From contig NZ_CP040396.1 of assembly GCF_005577435.1 (NCBI RefSeq), positions 4,171,001 through 4,235,000 on the forward strand: DNA of 64,000 bases, given 5' to 3'. Each line of letters starts with the position of its first letter. The stretch's first letter is position 1. Both the position numbers and the translations under genes were made by a program. Below are positions 36,042 through 44,800 of the stretch, piece after piece. Origin of the DNA: Paenibacillus algicola (GTDB lineage Bacteria; Bacillota; Bacilli; Paenibacillales; Paenibacillaceae). Under the pieces are notes generated by a model that saw only the letters and a list, made by a program, of their open reading frames with translations, was not told where the DNA came from and did no database searches.

Positions 36042-36644
36042 ATGTCATCCAATCTCCGATCTCCCGGCAGGCCCAAGCGGAAGAATCAGGAGCCGTCGGT
36101 GCAGGAAACCGTATTGATCAAAGCCTCTATGCTATTTATGGAGCTTGGTTATGAAGCCGTGTCCTTGCAGCAGATTGCCAAGGCCTGCGGGATTACGAAG
36201 GCCTCGATATATTACTATTACAAGGGAAAGCCCGAGCTGTTTACTGCGGCACTGACAGCCGTCATGCACCGGGTCAGCCAGCGCACCGCGGCTCTTCTAG
36301 ATCAAGAAATGTCTTTGCGGGAGCGGCTGATTCTGCTGGCCGAAACCAAGCTGAGCCGGCATCATGCCGATTTCGAAACCATTATGAGAGAAGCCCGCTC
36401 CTCGCTGTCTCCAGAGCAGCTGAACGAAATCCACCGAGCCGAAGACGGCATTCACGATATTCTGGCCGAGCATCTGCGCCGGGGTATGGAGTCCAAGGAG
36501 ATCCGCGACATGGACCCCCTGCTCGCGGCTCATGCGATCTCGTCCGTGCTGATGGTCGGCAACCGTGAAATTGCCAAGGGCACGCCCGCTCCCCAGCTGG
36601 CACGGGACATTATTGATATGTTCTGGCTGGGACTGCAGCGCTAA
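36042..36644 (+). CDS. TetR family transcriptional regulator
   Basis: A 200-residue repressor. The N-terminal helix-turn-helix (SLQQIAKACGITKASIYYYYKGKPELF) follows a basic stretch (GRPKRKNQ). The C-terminal ligand domain is of the TetR_C type (LSRHHADFETIMREAR). ATG at 36042 has AAGGA seven bases upstream. It is divergent from the MMPL exporter, whose promoter lies in the shared 235-base region, so it is the likely local repressor. Confidence 0.92.
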   Translation: MSSNLRSPGRPKRKNQEPSVQETVLIKASMLFMELGYEAVSLQQIAKACGITKASIYYYYKGKPELFTAALTAVMHRVSQRTAALLDQEMSLRERLILLAETKLSRHHADFETIMREARSSLSPEQLNEIHRAEDGIHDILAEHLRRGMESKEIRDMDPLLAAHAISSVLMVGNREIAKGTPAPQLARDIIDMFWLGLQR

Positions 36645-36660
36645 GAAGCGTTCAGCAGGC

Positions 36661-37545
36661 TTACCCGGTCAGAAACTGCAGCGCCTGTGAAGAAACCTGA
36701 AGCTTCGCAGGCGTATCCAGATACTTCTCCCCGTCCATATCCGCCTTCATGGGCTTTGCGGTCGAAAGAGCAACACGGGTGGCCTGGAAATAAGAAATGC
36801 TCTCATCTCCCGGACGCCACTCCTCCTGATTCTTGCGGCTGAGCAGCTCTTTAAGCAGGGGCAGCCCGGCCTCGCGAATGACCATCACATCCAGCTTTCC
36901 GTCTTCCAATGCGTTGTTCGGGAACGGTAAAGGCTGCGTGCCCAGAAAACGTCCATTGGACACATAAATCATAACCGCTTCATCCTCCAGGGTACCGCCC
37001 TCCCATTCCAGCCTGTAGCGGAACGGCTCGGCAGAGCGCACGGTCTGCAGGGTACTGATGAAATAGCTGATTTTGCCCAGCGCTCCTTTCAGGCCGGAGG
37101 AGATGTTATCGGACGCTTCCGTAATAAGGCCAATACCGTAAAAATTAGTGAAGACCCGATCCCCTGCTACGCCCAGATCCACATAACGGCGGCGGCCTTG
37201 AAGCAGCTGCTGAGCCGCCAGCAGCGGGTCCGGCGGCAGATTGAGCGACCTGGCGAAGTCGTTGCAGGTGCCTGCCGGTAGGATGCCGATCAGCGGCGGC
37301 GCCTGCAGACGCGCAAGGCCATTAATACACTCATGTACGGTGCCGTCACCGCCCATAATGAACACCAGATCAAACTCCTCTCCCCGCTCCTTGCATACCT
37401 GCTCCCCGTCACCGGGCTTCAAGGTCTGATAGAGGAGAAGCTCCCGGACGGCCGGAGCAAGAATCGCACTCACACTGCCTAGCAGCCCGGCCCAATCCTG
37501 CTGTCCCGCCTTCCCGTTATAAATCAGCATCGCCCGATTGTACAT
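36661..37545 (-). CDS. Diacylglycerol kinase-family lipid kinase
   Basis: A 294-residue protein of the DAGK/YegS/BmrU family. The nucleotide-binding GGDGT is in VFIMGGDGTVHECINGL. IGILPAGTCNDFARSL is the second conserved stretch, and the C-terminal beta domain has YVSNGRFLGTQPLPFPNN. It phosphorylates diacylglycerol or a related lipid. ATG at 37545 has AAAGGAG eight bases upstream. It converges on the TetR gene. Confidence 0.92.
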   Translation of the reverse strand: MYNRAMLIYNGKAGQQDWAGLLGSVSAILAPAVRELLLYQTLKPGDGEQVCKERGEEFDLVFIMGGDGTVHECINGLARLQAPPLIGILPAGTCNDFARSLNLPPDPLLAAQQLLQGRRRYVDLGVAGDRVFTNFYGIGLITEASDNISSGLKGALGKISYFISTLQTVRSAEPFRYRLEWEGGTLEDEAVMIYVSNGRFLGTQPLPFPNNALEDGKLDVMVIREAGLPLLKELLSRKNQEEWRPGDESISYFQATRVALSTAKPMKADMDGEKYLDTPAKLQVSSQALQFLTG

Positions 37546-37694
37546 GTGAAACACTCCTTTATTGATATGTACATTGTCACATGCAAGACATATTGCTATT
37601 CTTTACCCTTGAAGAGCCTTCTATTAATCAAGCATGTCAAGCACAGGGGGCTGACCTATACAGTAACTTATTGCGGCATAGGGGTTTCATTTTG

Positions 37695-37706
37695 TTTTGG
37701 CCAAAA
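37695..37706. promoter_or_regulatory. Palindrome upstream of the two-component operon
   Basis: TTTTGGCCAAAA is a perfect 12-base palindrome 58 bases before the histidine kinase start, just upstream of a possible TATGAT -10 element. The protein that reads it is unknown. Confidence 0.35.
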
Positions 37707-37763
37707 TCTCTCTTGTCCTATGGTATGATGAGACCAGATTCTATCCTAAAAGGTGGCTTTGCC

Positions 37764-38600
37764 ATGAACTATAAGCATATTAAAATTTTGATTCTGGTCA
37801 TTCCCACGCTGACCATTGCGATCTGGGAGTTTGTGCGCCACGAATATCTGCTTCCCTATATTTCCATGGAGCTCGGGAACTGGCTGGCACCGCTGCTCGT
37901 CTTTCTCGTCAGCGTGACCCTGCTCCTGAAGCTGTTTCAGCGCATGGAGCAGCTGCAGGCACAGCTTCGTGAGGAGCAGTCGGCCAAAGCCGCGCTGCAG
38001 GAGCGCGAGGCCGTAGCGCGGGAGCTTCATGACGGCATGGCCCAGTCGCTCTTTCTGCTTGGCGTCAAGGTCGACAAGCTGAAAGCCGCCGAAACGGAGG
38101 CCGCCGCTGCAAGCTACCCCGGTCTCCACCAGGTCACTCAGGAGCTGAACGATTATGTCAGGCAGGCCATCAGCAGCCTGCGTAAGGAGCCGGAGCATGA
38201 AATGTCAAGCTGGCAGGACTCCCTTCAGCGGCTTATCGTCCAATTTGAGGAGGAGCATGGCATTCCGGTCATCATGGAATGGAGCATTCCAGAGGCTTCC
38301 TTGAGCGCCAAGGAGAAGGTGGAGCTCTACTCCTCGGTGCGGGAAGGCCTGCAGAACATTCGGAAGCATGCCGAGGCGAGCGAGGTCTATGTGCAGGGCT
38401 TGTCCACACTGGACGGAGGCTGGCGCGTAGCGATCCAGGATAACGGACACGGCATGGATGCACAGCAGCTGGAGGACCCGCGTCGCTTCGGCCTGCGAAT
38501 TGTCCGCGAGCGCGCCAGACAGCTGGGCTGGGGCATGAACCTCGCGCGGCGGGAAGGCCGGACGGTGCTGTCCATCACGAGCAGCAGGGAGGACCTCTGA
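37764..38600 (+). CDS. Sensor histidine kinase, NarL-partner type
   Basis: A 278-residue membrane kinase. Two transmembrane segments (about 8-24 and 38-58) enclose only a short external loop, so it senses in or at the membrane, as LiaS- and DesK-type kinases do. The HisKA_3 phosphoacceptor is H89 in ARELHDGMAQSL. The ATPase has N-box YSSVREGLQNIRKHAEA and G-box IQDNGHGMD. The ATG at 37764 has AAAGGTGG upstream; the open frame extends 61 codons further without support. It overlaps its response regulator by one base (TGATG). Confidence 0.92.
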   Translation: MNYKHIKILILVIPTLTIAIWEFVRHEYLLPYISMELGNWLAPLLVFLVSVTLLLKLFQRMEQLQAQLREEQSAKAALQEREAVARELHDGMAQSLFLLGVKVDKLKAAETEAAAASYPGLHQVTQELNDYVRQAISSLRKEPEHEMSSWQDSLQRLIVQFEEEHGIPVIMEWSIPEASLSAKEKVELYSSVREGLQNIRKHAEASEVYVQGLSTLDGGWRVAIQDNGHGMDAQQLEDPRRFGLRIVRERARQLGWGMNLARREGRTVLSITSSREDL

Positions 38601-39238
38601 TGCAGCCGATACGAATTCTTATCGCAGACGATCACCGCCACGCGCGGGAGGGCATGCGCGAGCTGCTGGAGCCGGAGCCGTCATTCGAGGTCGTTGCCGA
38701 GGCACAAACCGGGCAGGAGGCCCTGGAGCATACCGCTGTCTACATGCCCGACGTCATTCTGATGGACATCAATATGCCAGGCATGTCGGGCCTGGAAGCC
38801 ACCCGTCAGATCAAGAACAATTACCCCTACGTCAAGATCATTATGGTCACCGTTTCTGATGATATTACCGATCTGTTCGAGGCCATCAAGCAGGGCGCCC
38901 AGGGCTATCTGCTGAAGAACATTACGCCAGGAGCCTGGCTGGAATACGTCAGAGCCGTTGCGCTCGATGAGGCGCCGTTGACCCGTGAGCTGGCCGTACA
39001 GCTGCTGAAAGAATTCTCCACCCGGCCGCCGGCCAGTGAGCGTTCTCCGCTGACCCCAAGGGAGCAGGAAATTCTGGAGCAGGTTGCCAAAGGAAAAAGC
39101 AATCGGGACATCTCTACGGAGCTGGTGATCTCCGAGCACACCGTCAAGAACCATCTCAAGAACATTATGCAGAAGCTCCATCTCGACAATCGGGTTCAGC
39201 TGACCCGCTATGCGTACGATCAGGGCTGGGTGAAATGA
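38600..39238 (+). CDS. Response regulator, NarL/LuxR type
   Basis: A 212-residue regulator. The receiver has DD at 10-11, phosphoacceptor D56 in VILMDINMPG, and a Lys in QGYLLKN. The LuxR-type helix-turn-helix is at about 145-205 (LTPREQEILEQVAKGKSNRDIS, EHTVKNHLKNIMQKL). It is coupled to the kinase and is followed 82 bases later by the nosD-like gene, which it may control. Confidence 0.95.
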   Translation: MQPIRILIADDHRHAREGMRELLEPEPSFEVVAEAQTGQEALEHTAVYMPDVILMDINMPGMSGLEATRQIKNNYPYVKIIMVTVSDDITDLFEAIKQGAQGYLLKNITPGAWLEYVRAVALDEAPLTRELAVQLLKEFSTRPPASERSPLTPREQEILEQVAKGKSNRDISTELVISEHTVKNHLKNIMQKLHLDNRVQLTRYAYDQGWVK

Positions 39239-39320
39239 CTCTTTCGAGCTATACCCACCAGCCCCCCTTTCCTCTAGGATGGATAAAAAAACCGGCCGGA
39301 GGAAAGGAGGCTTTCTCATC

Positions 39321-40649
39321 ATGCAGTTTCTCCGCCCAGGCACGGTGCTCCGTGCCTTTTTGCTGTTTACGGTTATGGCTGCAGTCCTGCTGCCGCTGGG
39401 AATGTCCGCTGACGCGGAGGAGAGCCCCGTTCCGCTTCAGCCGCTTCTGGATCAAGCTCAGCCCGGGGAGATCCTTACCCTGGAGCCAATCACGTACAGC
39501 GGTCCTGCTGTTATTGACAAGCCGCTTACGCTGCAGGGCAAAGATGTCAAGATCGTGAACGAGACCTCCGAGCCCGCCCTGACGCTTCTCTCCAGCGGAA
39601 TTAACCTGGAGGGGATGAACCTAGTCCATTTACACCGGGACCCCGCTATTCCGGCGGTGCTGCTGCAGCAAGTTTCAGAGAGCAGGCTGTCTGGCCTCAC
39701 CATCAAGACACTGGGGGCTGGTGTAAATTTGAGGCAGGCGAAGGACGTTACACTCCGGGACATGACCATTCTGGGCAGCCAGCACCCAGGGTCTTCCCGG
39801 GGCAATGCCATGGATTTGCTGGACTCCAGCGGCATTACTATTACCGGCAGCGTCATTCAGCGAATGCAGGATGGCATTTATGTGGAAGGCGGAAGCTCTC
39901 TTTCCCTGGTGGACAATGAGGTATCCGGCTCCAGGTACGGCTTTCACCTCATGTTTACGAAGGATTTGGAGCTGCTGGATAACCGGGGCTTCGGGAACAT
40001 CACAGGCGCCATGGTCATGAGTGTCCGTCAGGCGAGTATTCAGAACAATCGCTTCGAGAAGCAAAGTCAGAACGTGAATGCTCAAGGGCTGCTGCTCTTT
40101 GAGGTGTATGACTCCACCATTGCCGGCAATATCGCCGAGGGGAATCGGGTCGGGTTCTATATTCAGGGCTCGGAGAATAACCGGCTTCTATCCAATGAGC
40201 TGCGGAGCAATTTTATCGGCATCCAAATGCTGAGCTCGGCAGACAATGTGCTCCACAACAACACCTTGACCGCCAATGTCGTGGCCGCTCAAGCCGTGGA
40301 TAGCAGCGGTAATACGTCAGACGGTAACTACTGGGACAGTGCACCGACGCTGGATGTGGACGGTTCAGGCTTCAGCGGCCTGCCGTACTCGGTAAATCCC
40401 TTCTTTCTGCAGATTTCCGGTCCGGTGCCGCCCTTCCAGCTGCTGTTCCAGTCACCGGGAATGCCCGTGCTGGAGCAGCTGTTCCAGAGCGGCGCTGAGA
40501 CGTGGCTGAGGGATGCTGCCCCATTGCTGGAGCCGCCTGCAAGCAGGAATGCTGAAGGAGAAGCAGAGACCGGCGTGCTGCTGTTGTCGCTGCTGCTCTT
40601 GGGAGTCGGATCTGCCACTATACTTAAATTCAGGAGGTTCTCGACATGA
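39321..40649 (+). CDS. nosD: NosD-like exported beta-helix protein
   Basis: A 442-residue protein with a signal peptide, followed by parallel beta-helix (CASH/PbH1) repeats such as NRLLSNELRSNFIGIQM and VLHNNTLTANVVA. A C-terminal transmembrane segment ending in KFRRFST may anchor it. NosD is the extracytoplasmic partner of the NosFY ABC transporter in copper-centre maturation of nitrous oxide reductase. ATG at 39321 has AAAGGAGG ten bases upstream. It overlaps nosL by four bases (ATGA). Confidence 0.88.
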   Translation: MQFLRPGTVLRAFLLFTVMAAVLLPLGMSADAEESPVPLQPLLDQAQPGEILTLEPITYSGPAVIDKPLTLQGKDVKIVNETSEPALTLLSSGINLEGMNLVHLHRDPAIPAVLLQQVSESRLSGLTIKTLGAGVNLRQAKDVTLRDMTILGSQHPGSSRGNAMDLLDSSGITITGSVIQRMQDGIYVEGGSSLSLVDNEVSGSRYGFHLMFTKDLELLDNRGFGNITGAMVMSVRQASIQNNRFEKQSQNVNAQGLLLFEVYDSTIAGNIAEGNRVGFYIQGSENNRLLSNELRSNFIGIQMLSSADNVLHNNTLTANVVAAQAVDSSGNTSDGNYWDSAPTLDVDGSGFSGLPYSVNPFFLQISGPVPPFQLLFQSPGMPVLEQLFQSGAETWLRDAAPLLEPPASRNAEGEAETGVLLLSLLLLGVGSATILKFRRFST

Positions 40650-41194
40650 GAAAAATAACATGGATCGTATTCGCAAGCCTGCTGCTACTGCTTTCCGCCG
40701 GCTGCGGCAGAGAGGAATATGCCGCTGTCCCGATTGATGAGCAGGTCGATAAGTGCCCGGTCTGCAATATGCAGGTCAAGGATAATGCCTATGCGGTTCA
40801 GCTCCAGCTAAAGGATTACAGGACGTTAAAGTTTGATGATCTCGGCGATCTGTACGTGTGGAAGCAGGAGCATGGCACCGAGGACATCGGAGCCCAGTTT
40901 GTTCGCGATTATTTCACACTGGAATGGCTGCATTTGAAGGATGCTTTTTATGTTTATGATGATGGCATCCGTACCCCCATGGCGTTCGGCATGGTATCGT
41001 TCAAGGACGAGCCGAGTGCCGAGCGGTTTATGCAGGAATACGGCGGCGGAACGCTGTTAACGGCGGCGCAGCTGGAGGAGCATGAATGGAAGTCCCACAT
41101 GGATATGATGGAGGACATGCACGGCAGTCAGCAGCATCAGGGGGAGGAGAAGCACGGAGATGGCCAGGCTGAGCAAGGCGGGGGTCATGAATAA
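40646..41194 (+). CDS. nosL: NosL-like copper lipoprotein
   Basis: A 182-residue lipoprotein with lipobox LSAGC. The NosL copper motif is KCPVCNMQV. The conserved TLKFDDLGDLYVWKQEH and the final fold match NosL, a Cu(I) chaperone for nitrous oxide reductase. The C-terminal 45 residues are rich in His, Met and Glu (HMDMMEDMHGSQQHQ), which suggests an added metal-binding tail. It sits between nosD and nosY in a tight operon. Confidence 0.9.
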   Translation: MRKITWIVFASLLLLLSAGCGREEYAAVPIDEQVDKCPVCNMQVKDNAYAVQLQLKDYRTLKFDDLGDLYVWKQEHGTEDIGAQFVRDYFTLEWLHLKDAFYVYDDGIRTPMAFGMVSFKDEPSAERFMQEYGGGTLLTAAQLEEHEWKSHMDMMEDMHGSQQHQGEEKHGDGQAEQGGGHE

Positions 41195-42038
41195 GCATCA
41201 GCCGGAGGATTTTCTAAGCCTGAGAGCGGCGTCCGCGATGGCTTCCCGGGAAATCAAGCTGGGCTTTCGCAGCGCATGGGCTTACTCCTTCATGGCTCTG
41301 TTCGTCCTCCTCAGCCTGGCTTTGCTGCTGATCCAGCAGCAAAGCTCCGGAGGGTATACCGGGACGACCGGGGCTGTGATGAATCTGCTCCTGTATCTGC
41401 TTCCGCTCATGGCGCTGCTGCTCGGCTCCTTCTCTATTGCAGCCGAACGAGAAGAGGGGGGCTGGCAGCTTCTCTCGACATATCCCATCAGCACCTGCGG
41501 ATATGTCACGGGGAAATTTGCAGGCACACTGGCTGTCCTGCTAATCATTGTTGCGGCCGGCTTCGGCCTTTCCGGACTGGTCAGCTTTCTGGTGACACAG
41601 ACATACACCTTTAGCACCTACATCCTGTTTCTCACGTTCTCAGCTTGTCTGATTGTTTCTTTTTTGAGCCTGTCTCTGCTGATCGGCGCCCTTTCCAGCA
41701 ATCGCTGGCAGGCCTTGACCCTCTCGGTCGCCGTCTGGTTCCTGCTCGTGCTGGGCTGGCCCACCTTGATCATTGCGGTGCTGGGGATGCTGCCCTACCT
41801 CTGGATCAAGCCGGTTCTGATGACACTGGTCTTTCTGAATCCTGCCGAGCTGTCCCGGCTGTTTCTCGTCATCAAGCTGGGCGGCGGAGCGGTGCTCGGT
41901 CCTGAATATTACAAATGGGTCGGCTTGATGGCTCAGCCGGAGGGCACCCTGATCTTCTTGAGTGTCAGCACAGTATGGATGGTGCTGCTGCTGGGCCTGT
42001 CTGCCTGGATCATGCAAAGGAGGCGAACCCATGTCTGA
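41187..42038 (+). CDS. nosY: NosY-like ABC transporter permease
   Basis: A 283-residue ABC-2-type permease with six transmembrane segments and the NosY-like opening ASREIKLGFRSAWAYSFMALF. An ATG at 41160 is an alternative start (292 residues, with GAGGAG ten bases upstream); 41187 was chosen because it overlaps the nosL stop and leaves a normal N-terminus, but this is uncertain. It overlaps nosF by eight bases. Confidence 0.88.
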   Translation: MNKHQPEDFLSLRAASAMASREIKLGFRSAWAYSFMALFVLLSLALLLIQQQSSGGYTGTTGAVMNLLLYLLPLMALLLGSFSIAAEREEGGWQLLSTYPISTCGYVTGKFAGTLAVLLIIVAAGFGLSGLVSFLVTQTYTFSTYILFLTFSACLIVSFLSLSLLIGALSSNRWQALTLSVAVWFLLVLGWPTLIIAVLGMLPYLWIKPVLMTLVFLNPAELSRLFLVIKLGGGAVLGPEYYKWVGLMAQPEGTLIFLSVSTVWMVLLLGLSAWIMQRRRTHV

Positions 42039-42786
42039 AACAGCCGTATTGCAGCTAGAGCAGGTCTCCAAGGTCATCAAAGGGCAAACCCTGCTCCAGC
42101 CGCTCCATCTAAAGCTTGAAGCCGGCCGAATCCTCGCACTGTGCGGCGGCAACGGCGCGGGCAAAAGCACGCTGCTCCGTCTGGCCGCCGGATTGTCCTC
42201 CCCCAGCAGCGGCACGGTATCTGTGCTGGGCATGAATTGGAAGCGGCAGTTCAAGAGATGCGCCGACAGTATCGGGTACATGCCGGATGATTTTCAGTTC
42301 GGCGAGGCGCTCACGGCTTACGAGACGCTGTCCTTCTACGCCTCTCTCCGGGGCGCAGCGCCGGCCAGAGTCCACGAGCTGCTGGAGCGGACCGGGCTCC
42401 GCGAGGTGAAGGACCGGAAGGTCGCGGCCTTTTCCAAGGGCATGCGCCAGCGGCTGCTCTTCGCTCAGGCCCTGCTCGCGGCACCGCCCTTGCTGATCCT
42501 GGATGAGCCGACGAACGGACTCGATCCCTACTGGATGAACGCCTTTGCCGAGCTGGTCTCGCAATGTGCCTCTGAAGGACAGAGCGTGATCTTCTCGACG
42601 CATCAGCTGAATGTGGCGGAGCAGTCGGCGGACGAGGTTATTTTTCTGGATGCCGGTCATGTCCGGTACCAGGGCGCGGCTGCACCGCTGAAGGAGCAGT
42701 ATGCACAGCAAGGCGGATTGTACGGAGCGTTCGCGGACCTGGTCATGAGCAAGGCCGGGAGCTCCCGGCCGGCTGCAGCACCATAA
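42031..42786 (+). CDS. nosF: NosF-like ABC transporter ATPase
   Basis: A 251-residue ATPase. Walker A is GGNGAGKST, the signature is FSKGMRQR, and Walker B is LLILDEPTNGLD, with the switch His in FSTHQLN. With NosY it would energise NosD. AAAGGAGG is seven bases before the ATG. Last gene of the kinase-regulator-nosD-nosL-nosY-nosF unit; no nosZ is present in the window. Confidence 0.92.
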   Translation: MSETAVLQLEQVSKVIKGQTLLQPLHLKLEAGRILALCGGNGAGKSTLLRLAAGLSSPSSGTVSVLGMNWKRQFKRCADSIGYMPDDFQFGEALTAYETLSFYASLRGAAPARVHELLERTGLREVKDRKVAAFSKGMRQRLLFAQALLAAPPLLILDEPTNGLDPYWMNAFAELVSQCASEGQSVIFSTHQLNVAEQSADEVIFLDAGHVRYQGAAAPLKEQYAQQGGLYGAFADLVMSKAGSSRPAAAP

Positions 42787-42791
42787 CATCA

Positions 42792-42842
42792 AAGGGTCCC
42801 GGGCAGGATGAGAAGCTTCTCTCCTTTGCCGGGACCCTTTTT
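42792..42842. terminator. Bidirectional terminator after nosF
   Basis: AAAGGGTCCCGG pairs with CCGGGACCCTTT, followed by T, with an inner GAGAAGCTTCTC palindrome. It separates convergent operons. Confidence 0.85.
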
Positions 42843-42856
42843 GACTTGCGTGTTCG

Positions 42857-44800
42857 TCAGCCTGCCTGCTGCTTCTCGCTGAATTGGCTGTTGTAAAGAT
42901 CGGCATAGAAGCCTTCCTGGGCCAGCAGCTCCTCATGGCTGCCCTGCTCCACAATGCGTCCCTTGTTCATGACGAGAATCAGGTCGGCATTCTTGATTGT
43001 GGACAGGCGGTGGGCGATGACAAAGCTCGTTCGGCCCTGCATGAGCTGCTTCATCGCTTTTTGGATATACAGCTCGGTTCGGGTATCCACACTGCTGGTC
43101 GCCTCATCCAGAATGAGGATGGACGGATTGGACAGGATCGCTCTCGCGATGGTCAGAAGCTGCTTCTGTCCCTGCGAGATGTTAGAGGCTTCCTCGTTCA
43201 GCACGGTATCATAGCCGTCCGGAAGCGTCCTTATAAAATGATCCGCATGCGCCGCCTCTGCCGCCCGTACAATATCGTCCTCGCTGGCGCCTTCCCGCCC
43301 ATAAGCGATGTTGTCCCGGATGCTTCCATTGAAGAGCCAGGTGTCCTGAAGCACCATGCCGAACAAGCCGCGCAGCTCACTGCGCTTCATGTCAATAATG
43401 TCGGTGCCATCAATCGTAATCGCCCCGCCGTTCAGCTCGTAGAAGCGCATGAGCAGGTTGATGAGGGTTGTTTTTCCGGCTCCGGTTGGCCCTACGATCG
43501 CGACCATCTGGCCTGGGGCTACAGACACATTCATATCCTCGATCAGTAGCTGGTCCGGCTTATAGCCAAAGGCCACCTGCCGGAATTGTACCTCGCCCCG
43601 GACCGGTGCAGCCGTCTGCTGCAAGCCTGCCGCCTCCGGAATCTCCTCCTCTTCATCCAGCACTTCAAATACGCGTTCTGCGGAAGCAATCGTGGACTGA
43701 ATCACATTCGCAATGTTCGCCAGCTGGGTAATCGGCTGGGTAAACTGACGGGAATATTGAATGAAGGCGAGAATATCGCCGACCGTGATGGAGCCGCGCG
43801 TCACCAGAATGCCGCCCAAAATGCTGACAATGACGTAGCCGATGTTGCCGATAAACATCATCAGCGGCATAATGACCCCAGAGATAAACTGGGCTCTCCA
43901 GCCGGCCTCATACAGCTTGTCATTGACCTTGTCAAATTCCTGAATGCTCTGCTTCTCACGGCCGAACGCCTTCACCACACGATGCCCCGTGTACATCTCC
44001 TCCACATGGCCGTTCAGCTGGCCCAGATGCTTCTGCTGGTCTGCGAACTGCTTCTGGGAACGCTTGGCGACCGAGATCGTGACGATCACGCTGAGCGGCA
44101 GCGTCAGAATCACGACCAGCGTCATCAGCGGGCTGATCCAGAGCATCATGACGATGACGCCGACCAGGGTCACGAGAGATGTAATGAGCTGTGTCAGGCT
44201 CTGCTGCAGGGTGCTGGCGATATTGTCCATATCGTTCGTCACCCGGCTGAGCGTCTCCCCGTGCGAGCGGGCGTCAAAATATTTCAGCGGCAGGCGGCTC
44301 AGCTTATGGTCCACTTCTTCCCGAAGATCATACACTGTGCGCTGGGCAACCCCTGCCATCACGTATTGCTGGATATAGGCGAATACGGAGCTCAACAGGT
44401 ACAAGCCTCCCAGCCAGAGCAGAATCTGCTGGAGTGCGGCAAAGTCAATGCTGGCTGCCGGATCTCCCTGAATCGCCTTCCAGCCATCAAACAGGACATC
44501 GGTCGCTTCGCCCAGAATCTTCGGACTGAGGATGCCGAATAAGGTACTGAGCAGCGCCGCCGCCAGCACGAGCAGCAGCTTGCCCCGATGCGGCTTCAGA
44601 TAGCCGGCCAGCCGCCGGAAGGTGCCTTTGAAATCCTTGGGCTTCTCGACAGGCATACCCGGTCCGTGCGGTCCGCCTCCGAAGGGACCGCCCCCGCGGG
44701 GATGTCCACCGCCCCGGGGATGCCCTCCGCCATGAGACGAGGCGCCTCCATGAGGAGGTCCGCTGGCATTCTGGCTGCGGATCTGTTGTTCTCCACTCAT
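42857..44800 (-). CDS. Heterodimeric ABC exporter subunit with canonical ATP site and His/Gly tail
   Basis: A 647-residue fusion of six transmembrane helices and an ATPase, of the YfiC/LmrD type. The ATPase has GPTGAGKTT, signature SQGQKQ, Walker B LILDEATSSVD with the catalytic Glu, and switch His in AHRLST. Before the first helix is a hydrophilic extension with a run of GGGHPRGGG-type repeats (residues 15-50) rich in Gly, His and Pro, which is unusual for the family and could bind metal. It starts in overlap (ATGA) with the partner subunit gene. Confidence 0.93.
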   Translation of the reverse strand: MSGEQQIRSQNASGPPHGGASSHGGGHPRGGGHPRGGGPFGGGPHGPGMPVEKPKDFKGTFRRLAGYLKPHRGKLLLVLAAALLSTLFGILSPKILGEATDVLFDGWKAIQGDPAASIDFAALQQILLWLGGLYLLSSVFAYIQQYVMAGVAQRTVYDLREEVDHKLSRLPLKYFDARSHGETLSRVTNDMDNIASTLQQSLTQLITSLVTLVGVIVMMLWISPLMTLVVILTLPLSVIVTISVAKRSQKQFADQQKHLGQLNGHVEEMYTGHRVVKAFGREKQSIQEFDKVNDKLYEAGWRAQFISGVIMPLMMFIGNIGYVIVSILGGILVTRGSITVGDILAFIQYSRQFTQPITQLANIANVIQSTIASAERVFEVLDEEEEIPEAAGLQQTAAPVRGEVQFRQVAFGYKPDQLLIEDMNVSVAPGQMVAIVGPTGAGKTTLINLLMRFYELNGGAITIDGTDIIDMKRSELRGLFGMVLQDTWLFNGSIRDNIAYGREGASEDDIVRAAEAAHADHFIRTLPDGYDTVLNEEASNISQGQKQLLTIARAILSNPSILILDEATSSVDTRTELYIQKAMKQLMQGRTSFVIAHRLSTIKNADLILVMNKGRIVEQGSHEELLAQEGFYADLYNSQFSEKQQAG

